A stretch of 64,000 nt of DNA from Actinomycetes bacterium (GCA_021795095.1 JAJYPU010000001.1:20726-84725), one strand, 5' to 3'. Shown: positions 18,221 to 28,190, counted from the stretch's first letter. Numbers and translations are program-made. The notes: generated by a model from the letters alone, not told the origin.

Positions 18221-19189
18221 ATGTTGGGTCACATAGTGGATTCTGTGGCGTCAACGCGTTGGTCGGGTCGGGCGACCGACGCGGATGAGGTTTTAGTGGA
18301 CCGACTTGAGACGCGACGCCGCAACGTGCAGGTAGCGCTCGGCATCATCTGGCTTGTTGATGCGGCGCTTCAATTTCAACCGTTCATGTTCACGAAGGCG
18401 TTTGTTTCCAACGTACTCGCGCCGACTGCCTCCGGCAATCCCTGGCTCTTCTATCGACCCATGGTGTGGGCTGACCACTTCATGATCCACGACATCGCGT
18501 GGTGGAACACTCTCTATGCAATGTTGCAACTGCTCATCGCGTTGGGCTTGTTCTGGCGGCCGACGGTTCGTTTGGCTCTAGGAACTTCGATTGTATGGAG
18601 CGTCACGGTCTGGTGGTTCGCAGAGGGGTTCGGTGGCGCTTTTTCTGGCAGTTCACCGCTCGCTGGGGAACCGGGTGCAGTGATGCTCTATGCACTCGTC
18701 GCAGTCTTGATTTGGCCCACCAGTCGTAGTGATGCGTCGTCGGTCGCGCAGAATGGACCCTGGGGACAACAGGGAGCGATTGCTGCCTGGATCGTGCTCT
18801 GGGTTGACTTCGCGGTGTACTTCCTCATTCCGGCTAATCGAATGCCCCAAGCGCTCCACGACCTCGTCTACGGTATGGCGTCTGGCGAACCAGGGTGGGT
18901 TCAATCGATTGACCGGAGCATGGCGGCCGTGCTCGCCGGCCGGGGACTCGCAATCTCGCTTACGCTCGCGTTACTCAGTGCCGGTGTCGCGCTCGCCATA
19001 ATGATTCCGCCGTTGGTGCGGCCAGCGTTGATTACCGCGTTGGTCGTGGCCGGGTTCATCTGGCTGGCTCAGGACTTCGGTTGCATCTTCACGTCTCAGG
19101 GCACTGACGTTAATTCTGGTCCATTGATCGCAATACTCGCGTGGACATTTTGGCCATTGAAGCGCCCGCCGCGCACCTCGCGTCGCTAG
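18221..19189 (+). CDS. Multi-pass membrane protein, possibly DoxX-like
   Basis: 322 residues with about seven or eight hydrophobic segments; after a 35-residue polar N-terminus the first begins VQVALGIIWLVDAALQFQPFMF. Aromatic and Gly-rich loops such as WWFAEGFGGAFSGSSPLAGEPGA are conserved-looking. Opening with a DoxX-type GIIWLVDAALQ pattern suggests a relative of the DoxX/DoxD membrane family, some of which act on thiosulfate and quinone; that link is weak. It diverges from the sulfide operon, which makes a respiratory or sulfur role conceivable. ATG 18221 follows GAGGAGGTG by about 5 nt. Confidence 0.7.
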   Translation: MLGHIVDSVASTRWSGRATDADEVLVDRLETRRRNVQVALGIIWLVDAALQFQPFMFTKAFVSNVLAPTASGNPWLFYRPMVWADHFMIHDIAWWNTLYAMLQLLIALGLFWRPTVRLALGTSIVWSVTVWWFAEGFGGAFSGSSPLAGEPGAVMLYALVAVLIWPTSRSDASSVAQNGPWGQQGAIAAWIVLWVDFAVYFLIPANRMPQALHDLVYGMASGEPGWVQSIDRSMAAVLAGRGLAISLTLALLSAGVALAIMIPPLVRPALITALVVAGFIWLAQDFGCIFTSQGTDVNSGPLIAILAWTFWPLKRPPRTSRR

Positions 19190-19240
19190 AACCGGCGAAT
19201 AGTCAGGGGACTCAGCCTACGAGAAGTCGAGTGAGTGCAG

Positions 19241-19804
19241 TCAGGCGATAGTCGCATGGCTCTTACGGCGGAAAAGGCCGAGCCCGAGCAGCGCGAAGAG
19301 CGAGATCAACGCGCCAGGCACGACGAAGAACCACGTGAACAAGTTGAAATTCGGCAAGCTATCTACCTTGGCGTAATTATTGACGTTGGCTTGCATTGTC
19401 TCAACTAGTGGTTTGTAATGGTTGAGTCCGGGGGCCACGTTCTTGAAGATTGGGACCGTCCGTGGGAAACTCGTAAGGAGTTGCGCGAGCGCAGGGTATT
19501 TCGATCCAAAGTACGTGGCCAATTGGGATGGCGTCATGTGCATCGCCGTGGCGAGTCCAGTCATCATCTCGTTCGTCTCACCCGCTGCGGCGATACCGCC
19601 CCGAGCGACCGGCAGCAAGGGCTCGAACGTGCTGTGGTAGAGGCCGACAGTGACGTTCACGCTGGCTGGTTGCATCATGGCGTGGAAGTCGTTGAGCATG
19701 TTCTGACCGGCGCTCGTCTTGCTCGGCATAGAGATGGCAAAGGGTAGTAGCACCATGAGGATTCCGATAATCAAAACGGGCCAATAGTAAGCGCGACGGG
19801 TCAT
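19241..19804 (-). CDS. Membrane-anchored extracytoplasmic protein of unknown function
   Basis: 187 residues. An N-terminal membrane segment (YYWPVLIIGILMVLLPFAI) and a C-terminal one (TWFFVVPGALISLFALLGLGLF, then RRKS) bracket a region of about 115 residues rich in Met and Asn, so the bulk would face outside. ATG at 19804 is chosen because AAGGAG lies 6 nt upstream; the open frame back to 20074 is Arg-rich and not protein-like. No family recognised. It converges with the 18221 membrane gene. Confidence 0.72.
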   Translation of the reverse strand: MTRRAYYWPVLIIGILMVLLPFAISMPSKTSAGQNMLNDFHAMMQPASVNVTVGLYHSTFEPLLPVARGGIAAAGETNEMMTGLATAMHMTPSQLATYFGSKYPALAQLLTSFPRTVPIFKNVAPGLNHYKPLVETMQANVNNYAKVDSLPNFNLFTWFFVVPGALISLFALLGLGLFRRKSHATIA

Positions 19805-20740
19805 ATGCATCTCCTTAGGTATCAATCGGATGAACTGTCCGGCGACGCGATCATTTCGTCGGCAGGATAAGCAACGGAGGCTTCCAGATAGAAGGTCGTT
19901 CCGCATGGCCTGCGTGTTCAACGTGGCTGAAACCGAGCGAGCGCAACCGCTCCGTCGTCGCCTCGCAGAGTGGGCGATGCCGACTGCTACACAGTGTTTC
20001 CTGAGACGGACACTCGACTGCGGGCTTCTTGATAACGGGCTCCGATCGCACGGTTGCAGTCTTACGAACCACAACCGGATGCCTGCCCCTGCGGCGATGC
20101 TATACGCGTTCGCTCACTTGGAAGTGCGCTGCAACAAGGACTTTGGTCACATTGCGAGTTAACCGTCTTGGAGGTCGAGGTCAAGGCTCGGGCAGAGCAA
20201 GATCGAGCGATTTCGGTTGAGCAGTTCGGCAACGCGATCGGAGTAGCCGCTCACAATCTTATGGCTGTCCTCGATCAGGTACTCCAATTCAACTTCGCAC
20301 TTTGACGTCGGATATTTCCCGTTTTGCGGCCTCAACCGAGATGAACCACACTGCGCTGGCGTGCGGCGTGAAGGGGCCACGTCATCGGCACTATCCCAAC
20401 GGACGGGTCGCAATAGGCGACCACCGGAAGTTCTCTCATGCGGGTGAAAGTAGCCCCGGGACATAGTGGATCTGAACCTGCTCGACGACGATCGTCACCT
20501 ACCGGTCACCGACGGTGAAGCAGAGGACTTCGATGCCCGTCGGGCCGAATGGCCGGCGACAACCTCGTAGGATCGACGTGCACAGGCAACTTGTGTGCTC
20601 TACGAGGCAAGTCGGTAGCCCCAGCACGTCATCCTCGGATACCCGTCACGGCCGCGATCCGTTCGGCGGCGAGACCTCGGATCAGAACCCGCCAGAACCG
20701 CAAGGCCAACTTCCGTCGGCGTGACCAGACGTCTCTTGTA
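19805..20740. other. 0.94-kb region without a supportable gene
   Basis: Open frames on both strands are short, overlap each other and lack ribosome sites. A minus-strand fragment around 20725-20640 reads LALRFWRVLIRGLAAERIAAVTG before a stop and could be a relic of a larger gene; I cannot name it. No IS ends or direct repeats noted. Confidence 0.4.
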
Positions 20741-20779
20741 CGAACGTGAGGACCCAGAAAATCTGGGTCCTCACGTTCG
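20741..20779 (-). terminator. Perfect 18-bp hairpin downstream of a secreted-protein gene
   Basis: Arms CGAACGTGAGGACCCAGA (20741-20758) and its exact complement (20762-20779) enclose an AAA loop. It lies 21 nt past the stop of the minus-strand gene at 20800-21060, the expected place for a terminator. There is no T tract, as in many actinobacterial terminators. Confidence 0.65.
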
Positions 20780-20799
20780 GTGATCCGAATTGCCAACCT

Positions 20800-21060
20800 T
20801 TACCGACACTCCGATGGCGAGGTCCAACCGTTGGTGACAAACACCGCGCAATACATACCCGTGTTGCCATTGCCTTTGATGTTGACGCTCATCGCGTTCG
20901 TCATTCCGAACGCTGCGTTAGCGTTGATCATGTTCATTGCGCCAGTGAGCCCGTTCGGCGTCGGACTTGGTGCAGCTGAGGCGGTGCTCGAACCGACGAC
21001 AAAGAAGCTGGCGAGGGCGAGGACGGGGACGGCGGTGAGTAACGCAATGGATCTCTTCAT
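20800..21060 (-). CDS. Small secreted protein
   Basis: 86 residues: an N-terminal Sec signal peptide (KRSIALLTAVPVLALASFFVVG, cleavage near SASAA) and a mature part of about 55 residues rich in Asn, Met and Gly (MNMINANAAFGMTNAM) with two cysteines near the end. AAGGAGAAG precedes the ATG at 21060. The open frame extends upstream to 21330 but that part is polar and lacks family features. No known family recognised. The gene ends in a strong hairpin and seems monocistronic. Confidence 0.7.
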   Translation of the reverse strand: MKRSIALLTAVPVLALASFFVVGSSTASAAPSPTPNGLTGAMNMINANAAFGMTNAMSVNIKGNGNTGMYCAVFVTNGWTSPSECR

Positions 21061-21364
21061 GGGTGTGCTTCTCCTTCTCTCGCGGTGACTGTTGTCGCCA
21101 CCGGATCGATGGGCTACCGGTTTCGCCAATCCTTGAGACCGCTGCTGGCCCTGAGTGGGGGTCTTGTTCGAGCCGTGCGATGACCGGTCTTCGTGGATGA
21201 CTGCCGGTGGGTCGTCGTTTGTGCCGAACGGATCCCTTATCGCCCAGTGGCGGGCACTCGACGTGATTGGCGTCGAACGAACCTGCACGGTTGCGCGATC
21301 ACTCGGTACGAGCGGAATCAGTAGCCCCATCGGGAGTCGACGCTAGGGACCACGCCCGCCGGTA
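21061..21364. other. Spacer between two minus-strand genes
   Basis: 304 bp lying after the LuxR-type gene (stop at 21365) and before the small secreted-protein gene, so it should contain the promoter of the latter. No convincing -35/-10 pair or inverted repeat is seen. Confidence 0.35.
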
Positions 21365-24178
21365 TCATCGGGCAACTCCCTCATTCTTGCGCACCAGCAT
21401 CGTGGCGAGTTGGGCACGATTACGGGCGCCGAGCTTGGCGAGGATGTGCGAGACATGGCGCTCGACGGTCTTACGCGATAGGAACATGGCGTTGGCGATT
21501 TCGAGGTTGGTCGCGCCCGACGCCACCGCTTCGGCGATCTGTTGCTCGCGTTCGCTGAGGGCCGCCGCCACGGTCGGGCCCCGTCGCCAGTTGTGGACCC
21601 CGAGTCCGCGGAGCCGCGCCATGGCGAACTCCGATTCGCTTCGTGCGCCCAACTCCTGCGCGCGGAGCATGGCCTTCTCGAAGAGATGGACTCCCTGCGT
21701 GCGGTCGATCTGGGCCACGGTCGAGGCCGCGTCGAGATCGATCCAGAGCCGCAGTAGTCGATAGCCGACCTCGTCGGCGTCGTGGGCCGCTCGGGCGAAC
21801 ATCGCAACGCTCGCTTCGGGGTCCCCTCTAGCGGTGAGCAGTGCCTTAGCGTAGGCGTGGCGAATGGTCGGTCCACCTGGACGTGGGCGGGGGTGCGCGA
21901 GGCGCCAGTCTTTCAGTGCGTCTTCGGCGGCCTCCGTCGAGCCGACGCGGGCGAACGCCGCGGCTCGCTCGAGGACCGATTCCCAGTGGCAGCGCTCACA
22001 GGCGGCGACGCGCGCATCCTCGTCCATCGCGTCGATCAATGCCGGTAGCGCGCTGGTCTCGGCTGTCGAGAACCTCCCGACCAGCCCTAGGTGAATGGCC
22101 CGGATCACTATTCGGAAGTGGGGGTCGGGTTCCGACACGAACAGATCCTCAATCGCCCTCGTGTTCGTTCGCCAGTCGCTGCGACTCGCCTCGACGGCGT
22201 GTAGGACGGCCCGGAGTTGTGGCACGGTGAACCGGCGAGGGGCGCCTAGCCGTTCGGCCAACGTGACCGATTCGTGCATCAGAGCGGAGGCCTCATCGAG
22301 GTGACCGAGGTGGTACGTGATCCAACCCACCCAATGGGCCGCCTCCACTTCGAGGCTCGGCAGAGCCAACCGGCGCGACTCCTCCAGCGCTCGTTTCGCC
22401 CTCGGCTCGGCGGACAGCGGGAGCCCTTCGAGCTGCAGCATCGAGAAGATGCTGTCAGAGGCGGCGGCGAGTACCTCAGTGGGGTCACGTGCCGACTCCT
22501 GGATGGCTGTCGCACACTTGTGGACCGTGTCGGCATCGGCCCGACGGATGGCGGCATCGAGGTTGGCGCGCACTGCCCTCACGTACGCGCCGGTTTGGCG
22601 ATCGTCGAGGTCGCCGACCCCACCGACCCGTTCGACCAGCATCGTCGACGTCGCCATCGCGCGGTCGACGAGCTCTTGGGCCTCCTTGGCACGGCCCTCA
22701 AGCCAGAGGAAGGACTGCGCTTCAACGCAGTCAGCCTCGATTGTCAGCACCGGGTCGGCGCATGCTCGTGCGCGCGTGTCGAGCGCGAATGCGTGTACGT
22801 CAAAAGACCGCCCGAGTTTGAGCGCTGCGGTCGCCGCTGCGACTGCGGCGGTCGCTCCCTCCGGTCCAGTCCCTGCACGATCGGCGAGCACCGACCACCG
22901 CGCCAGCGCCATCGACCAGTCGCCGACTTCAAGAGCCAAGGTGGCTACCGCCGTTTGAAGGTCGCGGTGATCGGTGCCGCTGGGAGAGTCGGCGATCTGT
23001 CCGAGCGTGGCCAAAACCTCAGCTCCTACGAGTCGTCGAACAGGGGAGCGGGCGATACGAAGTGCCAGGTTGTAGCCGTCGAGACCGGCGGCGACCCGGT
23101 GCACCAGGGCCCGGGCCATGACACTGACATCCTCTCCGGCTGAGACCTCGAGCCACTGCGCGAGCCGCCTGTGACAGCGCAGTCGTTCGTCGTCGTCGAG
23201 GTCCAGTGCGGCGATCTCACCGATGAGATCGTGCGCAATCGAGATGACGGTACCTTCTTGCACCACCAGCGCCCGGTTACTGAGGTCCAGTGCCGCTCGT
23301 CCCACTCGAACGTCCGACCATCCCAACAGTTCACCAGCCCCGTTCACGTTGAGTGGGCGGGCGGCCACCACGAGGAGGGTGAACAACGCTGCCGAGTCCG
23401 CGTCAAGGTTCGCACGGCGCCGATGAATGAGGGCGTGAAGCGAGTGTCGCGTGTCGCCAGTCGATTCGAGGTCGGCCGCCAGTGCGCCGATCCAAAACGG
23501 TGAGCCCGACGCTTGGCGGCACAGTTCGATGGCTCTGTTGTCGGTGAGGCCAGGCTCGAGTCCATACAACAGGTCGAGCGCGTCATTGTCGTCGAGTGGA
23601 CCGAGGTCGATCCGTGCGACGCGTCCGGTCGGGAACGCTTCGGCGAATTGTGTGACGAACGAGATGACCTCTGGTGTTGGACGACCGGCGCACGCAACGA
23701 ACAGGGGCGTACCGGTGTTGGCGGCCGCCACGACCAAGTAGTGCAGTAGTGCGAGCGTTTGAGGATCTATCCACTGTGCGTCGTCAGCGATGAGCCCGAA
23801 GGGGCCGCGCCGAGACAGACAACGGAACGCAATCTCGAACAGGCGCACAGACTCCGAAGCCACGGACTTCGCGGACTCACCAACGAGCAGCGCCTCGAGT
23901 TGCGCACCGACCTTGCCCACCGTGGTCAACTCACGAAACAAAACGCTCGCCGAACCGAGGGCTACGTCGTGCGTGGTCTGGTAGCCGTGCAACTGTACGA
24001 ACGGCCACTCGACCGTACGAGCGGCCTCGGCGAGCAGACGGGTCTTCCCGAGTCCTGGCGTTCCAATGATCACGGCCCCGGCGGGACCTTCACCCGCAAT
24101 CGTCGAGGCGAGTGTTTCGAGCACGCGCATCTCCGCCACACGACCCACGAACAGGTCACTCGACTGCCGCGCCCCCAC
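21365..24178 (-). CDS. LuxR-family regulator with AAA ATPase (LAL type)
   Basis: Large ATP-dependent transcription regulator, 937 residues from the GTG at 24178. Domains: AAA/NB-ARC-like ATPase at the N-terminus (LFVGRVAEMRVLETL, Walker A GTPGLGKT at about 39-46, Walker-B-like LIADDAQWID), a long TPR-like helical region, and a C-terminal LuxR HTH (LSEREQQIAEAVASGATNLEIANAMFLSRKTV in the last 75 residues; quoted as a position range of about 865-897). The reading frame is open back to a TTG at 24427, but those extra 83 residues are Arg-rich and unlike the family, which begins just before the FVGR motif. No ribosome site decides the start. The inducer is unknown. Confidence 0.85.
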   Translation of the reverse strand: MGARQSSDLFVGRVAEMRVLETLASTIAGEGPAGAVIIGTPGLGKTRLLAEAARTVEWPFVQLHGYQTTHDVALGSASVLFRELTTVGKVGAQLEALLVGESAKSVASESVRLFEIAFRCLSRRGPFGLIADDAQWIDPQTLALLHYLVVAAANTGTPLFVACAGRPTPEVISFVTQFAEAFPTGRVARIDLGPLDDNDALDLLYGLEPGLTDNRAIELCRQASGSPFWIGALAADLESTGDTRHSLHALIHRRRANLDADSAALFTLLVVAARPLNVNGAGELLGWSDVRVGRAALDLSNRALVVQEGTVISIAHDLIGEIAALDLDDDERLRCHRRLAQWLEVSAGEDVSVMARALVHRVAAGLDGYNLALRIARSPVRRLVGAEVLATLGQIADSPSGTDHRDLQTAVATLALEVGDWSMALARWSVLADRAGTGPEGATAAVAAATAALKLGRSFDVHAFALDTRARACADPVLTIEADCVEAQSFLWLEGRAKEAQELVDRAMATSTMLVERVGGVGDLDDRQTGAYVRAVRANLDAAIRRADADTVHKCATAIQESARDPTEVLAAASDSIFSMLQLEGLPLSAEPRAKRALEESRRLALPSLEVEAAHWVGWITYHLGHLDEASALMHESVTLAERLGAPRRFTVPQLRAVLHAVEASRSDWRTNTRAIEDLFVSEPDPHFRIVIRAIHLGLVGRFSTAETSALPALIDAMDEDARVAACERCHWESVLERAAAFARVGSTEAAEDALKDWRLAHPRPRPGGPTIRHAYAKALLTARGDPEASVAMFARAAHDADEVGYRLLRLWIDLDAASTVAQIDRTQGVHLFEKAMLRAQELGARSESEFAMARLRGLGVHNWRRGPTVAAALSEREQQIAEAVASGATNLEIANAMFLSRKTVERHVSHILAKLGARNRAQLATMLVRKNEGVAR

Positions 24179-24575
24179 GAGATGGACGTTACTCGTGCGC
24201 CTTCGACCGTGCCCGCTACGAGTCTCATTCGTGGGGACCCGTGAAAGCGCCGCACCGCCAACGCCGCGGCGACGAGGATCGGGCCAGGCGAGCTCTTGTT
24301 GGGATCGAAGGGCGCGACGGATGTGGATGAGCAATGATCGACGACGATCAGGAAGGTTCCGTACCGCCAGCGCTGACGACACCGCCAACGCACGCCGCCT
24401 TCGTCCCGATCGATGCCCGAGAGCCAACTTCGGTCATTGCGCGACCGCGAACGAGGGTTTTCCTGTGCGCAGTCGATGGCGATGGGGCCCCGGTGTCCGC
24501 GTTCCGACGAGGCCGGTGCCGCGACGGTGCTGACGGTGGCGTCAACGGGGGTGGCGAGCGCGTCGGGTCCGTTGC
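24179..24575. other. Gap upstream of the LuxR-LAL gene
   Basis: 397 bp between the ornithine-cyclodeaminase-like gene and the preferred LuxR start; part or all of 24179-24427 may belong to the regulator if it uses an upstream start. No separate gene, hairpin or promoter is evident. Confidence 0.35.
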
Positions 24576-25490
24576 CTAGGTCCCAGTCGACGCGATGAGC
24601 CGACTGAGGAGGTAGACCTCGGTGCCCGCCAGTCCCACCGACAAAAAGAGCGAGCGTCTCGGCGCTTCGGGTACTGCGACCTCACCGGCGCGTACTGCGC
24701 CGAGGGAGACGAGTCGGTCCCGATGGGGTGTGCCGACGAGGACGTTGGGTGGATCGTAGGCGTCGATCTGGGCGAGCGAGTCGGTGGCGATCACGTCGGC
24801 CACCTCGAGGAGGTCCGGCGGGAACTCGACTCGACCACGTTGTTTCGGACCGAGCGTGGTGACGTGGACCCGCGATTCGAGCCAGTCGGCTTCGATCACC
24901 GGCGTGGGGCTGTTGGTGGCGAGAATCACGATGTCTGCGCCATGGACGGCGTCTCGAGCGGATGACACGCCGTGGCAGCGAGCGTTGGTCTGTGACGTGG
25001 CGAACGCCACGAAGGCGTCGCGTCGCGACTGGTCTCGGGAGAAGACCCGGATTTCGCGCAGGTTCCGTACGGTGGCGAGCGCCCACAGCTGGGTGGCCGC
25101 CTGGGTTCCGGTGCCGATGAACGCCGCCACCTCAGCCGTGGGCGAGGCCAACGCATCAGCGGCCACGGCTCCGATGGCGCCGGTGCGGCGTGGGCCGAGC
25201 TCGTTGCCCACGGCGATCGCCCGGACGGTGCCGGTGGCCTCGTCGTGCACGACGACGACCTGTTCGCCTGGCTCGGCCGGGAACGTGTCGTACGAGCGAT
25301 AGCCGAACCACGATCCGCGGAGCCGTCCCGCGGTGTACACGATCCGCCCACCATCGAATTCAGCGTGGGTGCGCGGCGGTGCGACCAGACTGCCACGATG
25401 ATGGTCGTCAATCGCCTCACCCATCCACCGAACCGCGTCCTTCACGTTCAAGCGTGAACGGATCTGGCCGTCAGCAATGATGATGGTCAT
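24576..25490 (-). CDS. Ornithine cyclodeaminase/mu-crystallin family protein
   Basis: 304 residues, slightly below the family length of about 320. Substrate part: LVAPPRTHAEF and YRSYDTFP. NAD(P)-binding Rossmann region: AAFIGTGTQAATQLWAL, then IRVFSRDQSRRDAF, ADIVILATNSPTPVI and LGPKQRGRVEFP. Members deaminate ornithine to proline, or reduce imines (alanine, arginine or ketimine reductases); specificity cannot be read here. The ATG at 25490 starts MTIIIADGQI as expected; the open frame back to 25751 is not protein-like. The next minus-strand gene downstream is the LuxR regulator. Confidence 0.85.
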   Translation of the reverse strand: MTIIIADGQIRSRLNVKDAVRWMGEAIDDHHRGSLVAPPRTHAEFDGGRIVYTAGRLRGSWFGYRSYDTFPAEPGEQVVVVHDEATGTVRAIAVGNELGPRRTGAIGAVAADALASPTAEVAAFIGTGTQAATQLWALATVRNLREIRVFSRDQSRRDAFVAFATSQTNARCHGVSSARDAVHGADIVILATNSPTPVIEADWLESRVHVTTLGPKQRGRVEFPPDLLEVADVIATDSLAQIDAYDPPNVLVGTPHRDRLVSLGAVRAGEVAVPEAPRRSLFLSVGLAGTEVYLLSRLIASTGT

Positions 25491-26320
25491 CGCTCGATTA
25501 TGCAACGTTCTCGCCCTGATTCGAGTTCGTGTCCGTTGCCCACCAGGCGCCTGGTAGCGACATCGGATGGGGAAGTGGATCGAAGGTCGACTTCCCAGGA
25601 GTCGCCCAACGTTTCCTAGGTCCCGGGTTGGTGTACGGATGTCGATTGTGAGCTCGCGGCCGGACAGGGAAATCAAGTTCGCTGCGGTCATGGGTGACCA
25701 GTGACCGCGGGCGATTTGCGGAAACGATCTAGGACGGGGTCGCTGGCTCATGGTCGATCAGGACATCGTCGCGCTCGACTCAGTGTTGGCGAACAACCTG
25801 CCCGAGCGTCATAGCGGCACGGCAATCTCCTGGCCGACTGGGCCGTCCTCGACTCGAAAGGGTCGGTTGCCAACCGCGAGGGTCCTCGGATCTCCTGTCG
25901 GGCGAACAGCGACGCAATGCAATGCTCGTGCACACCACTTCTAATCTGGAACGTCTCGGAGTTCGAGGATGAAGGTGGCGCCGGACCACCGACTCCTGAA
26001 GTGTCGAAGTTGACGTCGCGTCCCTGGGTCCTCCGATACCGTTGCGACGGTGCGTGACGGCTTATCGCTGACAGAATCCCTTGTCGTCTCGTCTGGCCGT
26101 ACAAACGTCACTCCACTGCAGTGCGCCGTTGGAGGGATCATGATGGACGAACGGAACGGCGGGCGTCGCGCGAGTGGTGCTGTCTTCCGGGGGTAAATAC
26201 CCTGACCCCAGAATCTCGCTCGTCAAGTTACGGTTCGACAAGACGAGGGCTTGCGTCGCAGTGGAACCGGCCATTTCGACCGATTTGTGTAGCGTCCGCG
26301 AATGTTCCCGTGCGAAACTG
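25491..26320. other. 0.83-kb region without a supportable gene
   Basis: Only short, low-complexity open frames on both strands. The frame of the following hydratase remains open back to 26174, but that part (about 50 residues) shows no family similarity. No strong inverted repeats seen. Confidence 0.4.
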
Positions 26321-26845
26321 GTGGCCGTGATCATCCCCGAACGACGACCCACGACCCGAACGCTGAGCGACGCTGATTTCGCCGTGCCAATCGATGACCG
26401 CTACTTCGATGACTATCACGAGGGGGATGTCTACGAATACGGTCATGTGAGCGTGACCGATGATGAGATCATCGACTTCGCGCGAGACTTCGATCCCCAG
26501 CCCTTCCACGTGGACCCGGTCTACGCGCGCACCGGCCCTTTCGGCGGTCTCGTCGCGAGCGGCTTCCATACGAATGCCCTCTTCATGCGGCTCTTCGCTG
26601 ACCACTTCCTCTCGCATGTCGCAAGTCTGGGGTCTCCGGGCTTTGATGAATTGCGTTGGACCGCGCCGGTGCGACCGGGCGACCAACTTCGACTGCGGAC
26701 CACGATCCTCGAGACTCGACCCTCGGTGTCCAAACCCGACCGGGGTCTTGTACGTACCCGAGGCGAGATGCTCGTCGGAGCCGACATCGTCATGAGCCTC
26801 GCGATCACGAACTTCCTGCGTCGGCGACTGGTTGACAACCACTGA
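26321..26845 (+). CDS. MaoC-like (R)-specific enoyl-CoA hydratase family protein
   Basis: 174 residues with the hotdog-fold MaoC pattern: YFDDYHEGDVYEYGHVSVTDDEIIDFARDFDPQPFHVDP, in which Asp and His of DFDPQPFHVD form the hydratase site, then PFGGLVASGFHTNALFMRLFAD. Related proteins hydrate enoyl-CoA intermediates in fatty-acid or alkanoate metabolism. The GTG codons at 26321 and 26327 are both plausible starts; neither has a clear ribosome site, and an upstream GTG at 26174 would add unconserved sequence. It stands alone. Confidence 0.82.
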   Translation: MAVIIPERRPTTRTLSDADFAVPIDDRYFDDYHEGDVYEYGHVSVTDDEIIDFARDFDPQPFHVDPVYARTGPFGGLVASGFHTNALFMRLFADHFLSHVASLGSPGFDELRWTAPVRPGDQLRLRTTILETRPSVSKPDRGLVRTRGEMLVGADIVMSLAITNFLRRRLVDNH

Positions 26846-27107
26846 GCACAAGAGTCGCTCGCGACTAGCGATGCGTATCATTCACTGGGCGTGGTTCGAT
26901 CGGCGACCATTTGCGTGCTCTGTTGTCAATGGTGCATCGTGTCCGTCAGTGGTATTCCCGCGGCTGTGTGTCAGCCCGCACCGCAACGGGTGGAATCCGA
27001 CTTCGTCGAGTGGCTGAGATCGCAATTCGACCGAACAGACTTCGCCTGATACGGCAGAGAATGATTGGGCGAAGGCGCGGTGACGCACGCCGAAGCTCGC
27101 TTCTGCA
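26846..27107. other. Convergent spacer
   Basis: 262 bp between the MaoC gene and the converging secreted-protein gene. No gene or strong hairpin recognised. Confidence 0.3.
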
Positions 27108-28076
27108 TTAGGCGGGTAGGCAGGCCCAGTCGTTGTCCGGGCTCCCGGTCCACTGCGTTACCACGACGGAGCCACCGGTGAACGAGGACAGCGTGCAGTT
27201 CGACTCCGCTTGAGATTGGGTCGTCGCGCCAGGAATCCAGTTCGGGATTCCGTAGAGCGACCCGGCCCTCAGTGTCGACGTCGTCCCACCGGTGATGCTG
27301 TTCCACTGTGACGCGGTCGAGTAGGCACCAATCGAGGTCGCGCCATCATTCTGCAGGCCGGCCACCATTCCCTGGAGGTCGGCGACGTTCATTGACGTGT
27401 CGGACTGCCAGGTGTTACCGGTCTCGACGTCGAGCCACCACGGGTAACTCGAGGGCGAAGTAGGCACAGCTGAGGCCATCTGGTTGTCAATGGCGTCGGC
27501 GGCGTCCGTCAGCCAGGTGGCGTCCTGCGTGGCCTTGTTGTAGCCGTACTCCCAGGCGCACGCGTCAGAGTTCGCACCGACCGTATAGGTGTGACCGCGC
27601 GACGTCACGGTGGTCGTGGTGCACGTCCCGTCTGTGTTGGTTCCAGACGTCGGCCAGTCGGCGATCGGCTTTCCGTTGTACATGTTCCCCGGGTCGGCGG
27701 TATTCACGTAGAGCGATGCCTTTGGTTGTGTGGACGGACTGGTCAAGCCGGTCGATGCCGTGACCGCCCAGTACAGCTCGCTCTGGGTGTAGCTCGGATA
27801 TGACGACGACGGACCGAGGCAGGGGTTGAGGTTGTTGGCGAGACCGTCGTTCACGCCGACGATACCGAAGGCGAATGATGGAAGGGTGGTACCGCACTGG
27901 GGGTAGGAGACGTCAGCGCCCGTCGTGGTCGAGCCATCACTTCCGGTGCTGCCACCGCTGCCGCCGTGGCCTGGTCGAGCCGCGACCGCCGGGGTTACGG
28001 CACCGATGACGAGCACGCTGACCGCCACGAGTTGGACCGCCAGACGCGTCGACACGCGCATCGCCCGACTACCCAT
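27108..28076 (-). CDS. Secreted glycoside-hydrolase-like protein (DUF1906/Rv2525c-like, tentative)
   Basis: 322 residues. A Sec signal peptide (RLAVQLVAVSVLVIGAVTPAVAARPG) is followed by a Gly/Ser linker (HGGSGGSTGSDGSTTTG) and a domain beginning VSYPQCGTTLPSFAFGIVGV, with WWLDVETGNTW and IGAYSTASQW further on. That arrangement (a DVET-like acidic strand plus AYS) resembles TIM-barrel glycan hydrolases of the GH25/DUF1906 kind. Six cysteines suggest disulfides. ATG 28076 sits 7 nt after AAGGGG; ATG 28082 is an alternative start. The gene diverges from 28351, with a palindrome between them. Confidence 0.65.
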   Translation of the reverse strand: MGSRAMRVSTRLAVQLVAVSVLVIGAVTPAVAARPGHGGSGGSTGSDGSTTTGADVSYPQCGTTLPSFAFGIVGVNDGLANNLNPCLGPSSSYPSYTQSELYWAVTASTGLTSPSTQPKASLYVNTADPGNMYNGKPIADWPTSGTNTDGTCTTTTVTSRGHTYTVGANSDACAWEYGYNKATQDATWLTDAADAIDNQMASAVPTSPSSYPWWLDVETGNTWQSDTSMNVADLQGMVAGLQNDGATSIGAYSTASQWNSITGGTTSTLRAGSLYGIPNWIPGATTQSQAESNCTLSSFTGGSVVVTQWTGSPDNDWACLPA

Positions 28077-28171
28077 ATGCATGCCCCTTCCCCTTGCGCC
28101 ATCGTACGTGACGGCGGCGGGCTGGTAAAGGGTTCGCAATCTCGGGCGCGCTATCGACGGATTTGGACCCC

Positions 28172-28190
28172 TTCGTTCAGGGTGAACGAA
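28172..28190. promoter_or_regulatory. Operator-like inverted repeat
   Basis: TTCGTTCA (28172-28179), three Gs, then TGAACGAA (28183-28190): a perfect 8-bp dyad. It lies between the divergent genes starting at 28076 and 28351, a typical place for a shared regulator site. The cognate regulator is not known. Confidence 0.5.

Noticed and set aside
20159..20464. Minus-strand frame ending VELEYLIEDSHKIVSGYSDRVAELL
   Set aside because: Partly protein-like but without a start context; also covered by plus-strand frames. Left as possible relic.
24179..24427. N-terminal extension of the LuxR-LAL protein from TTG 24427
   Set aside because: Arg-rich and unlike the family N-terminus, which starts just before the FVGR motif; retained only as an alternative start.
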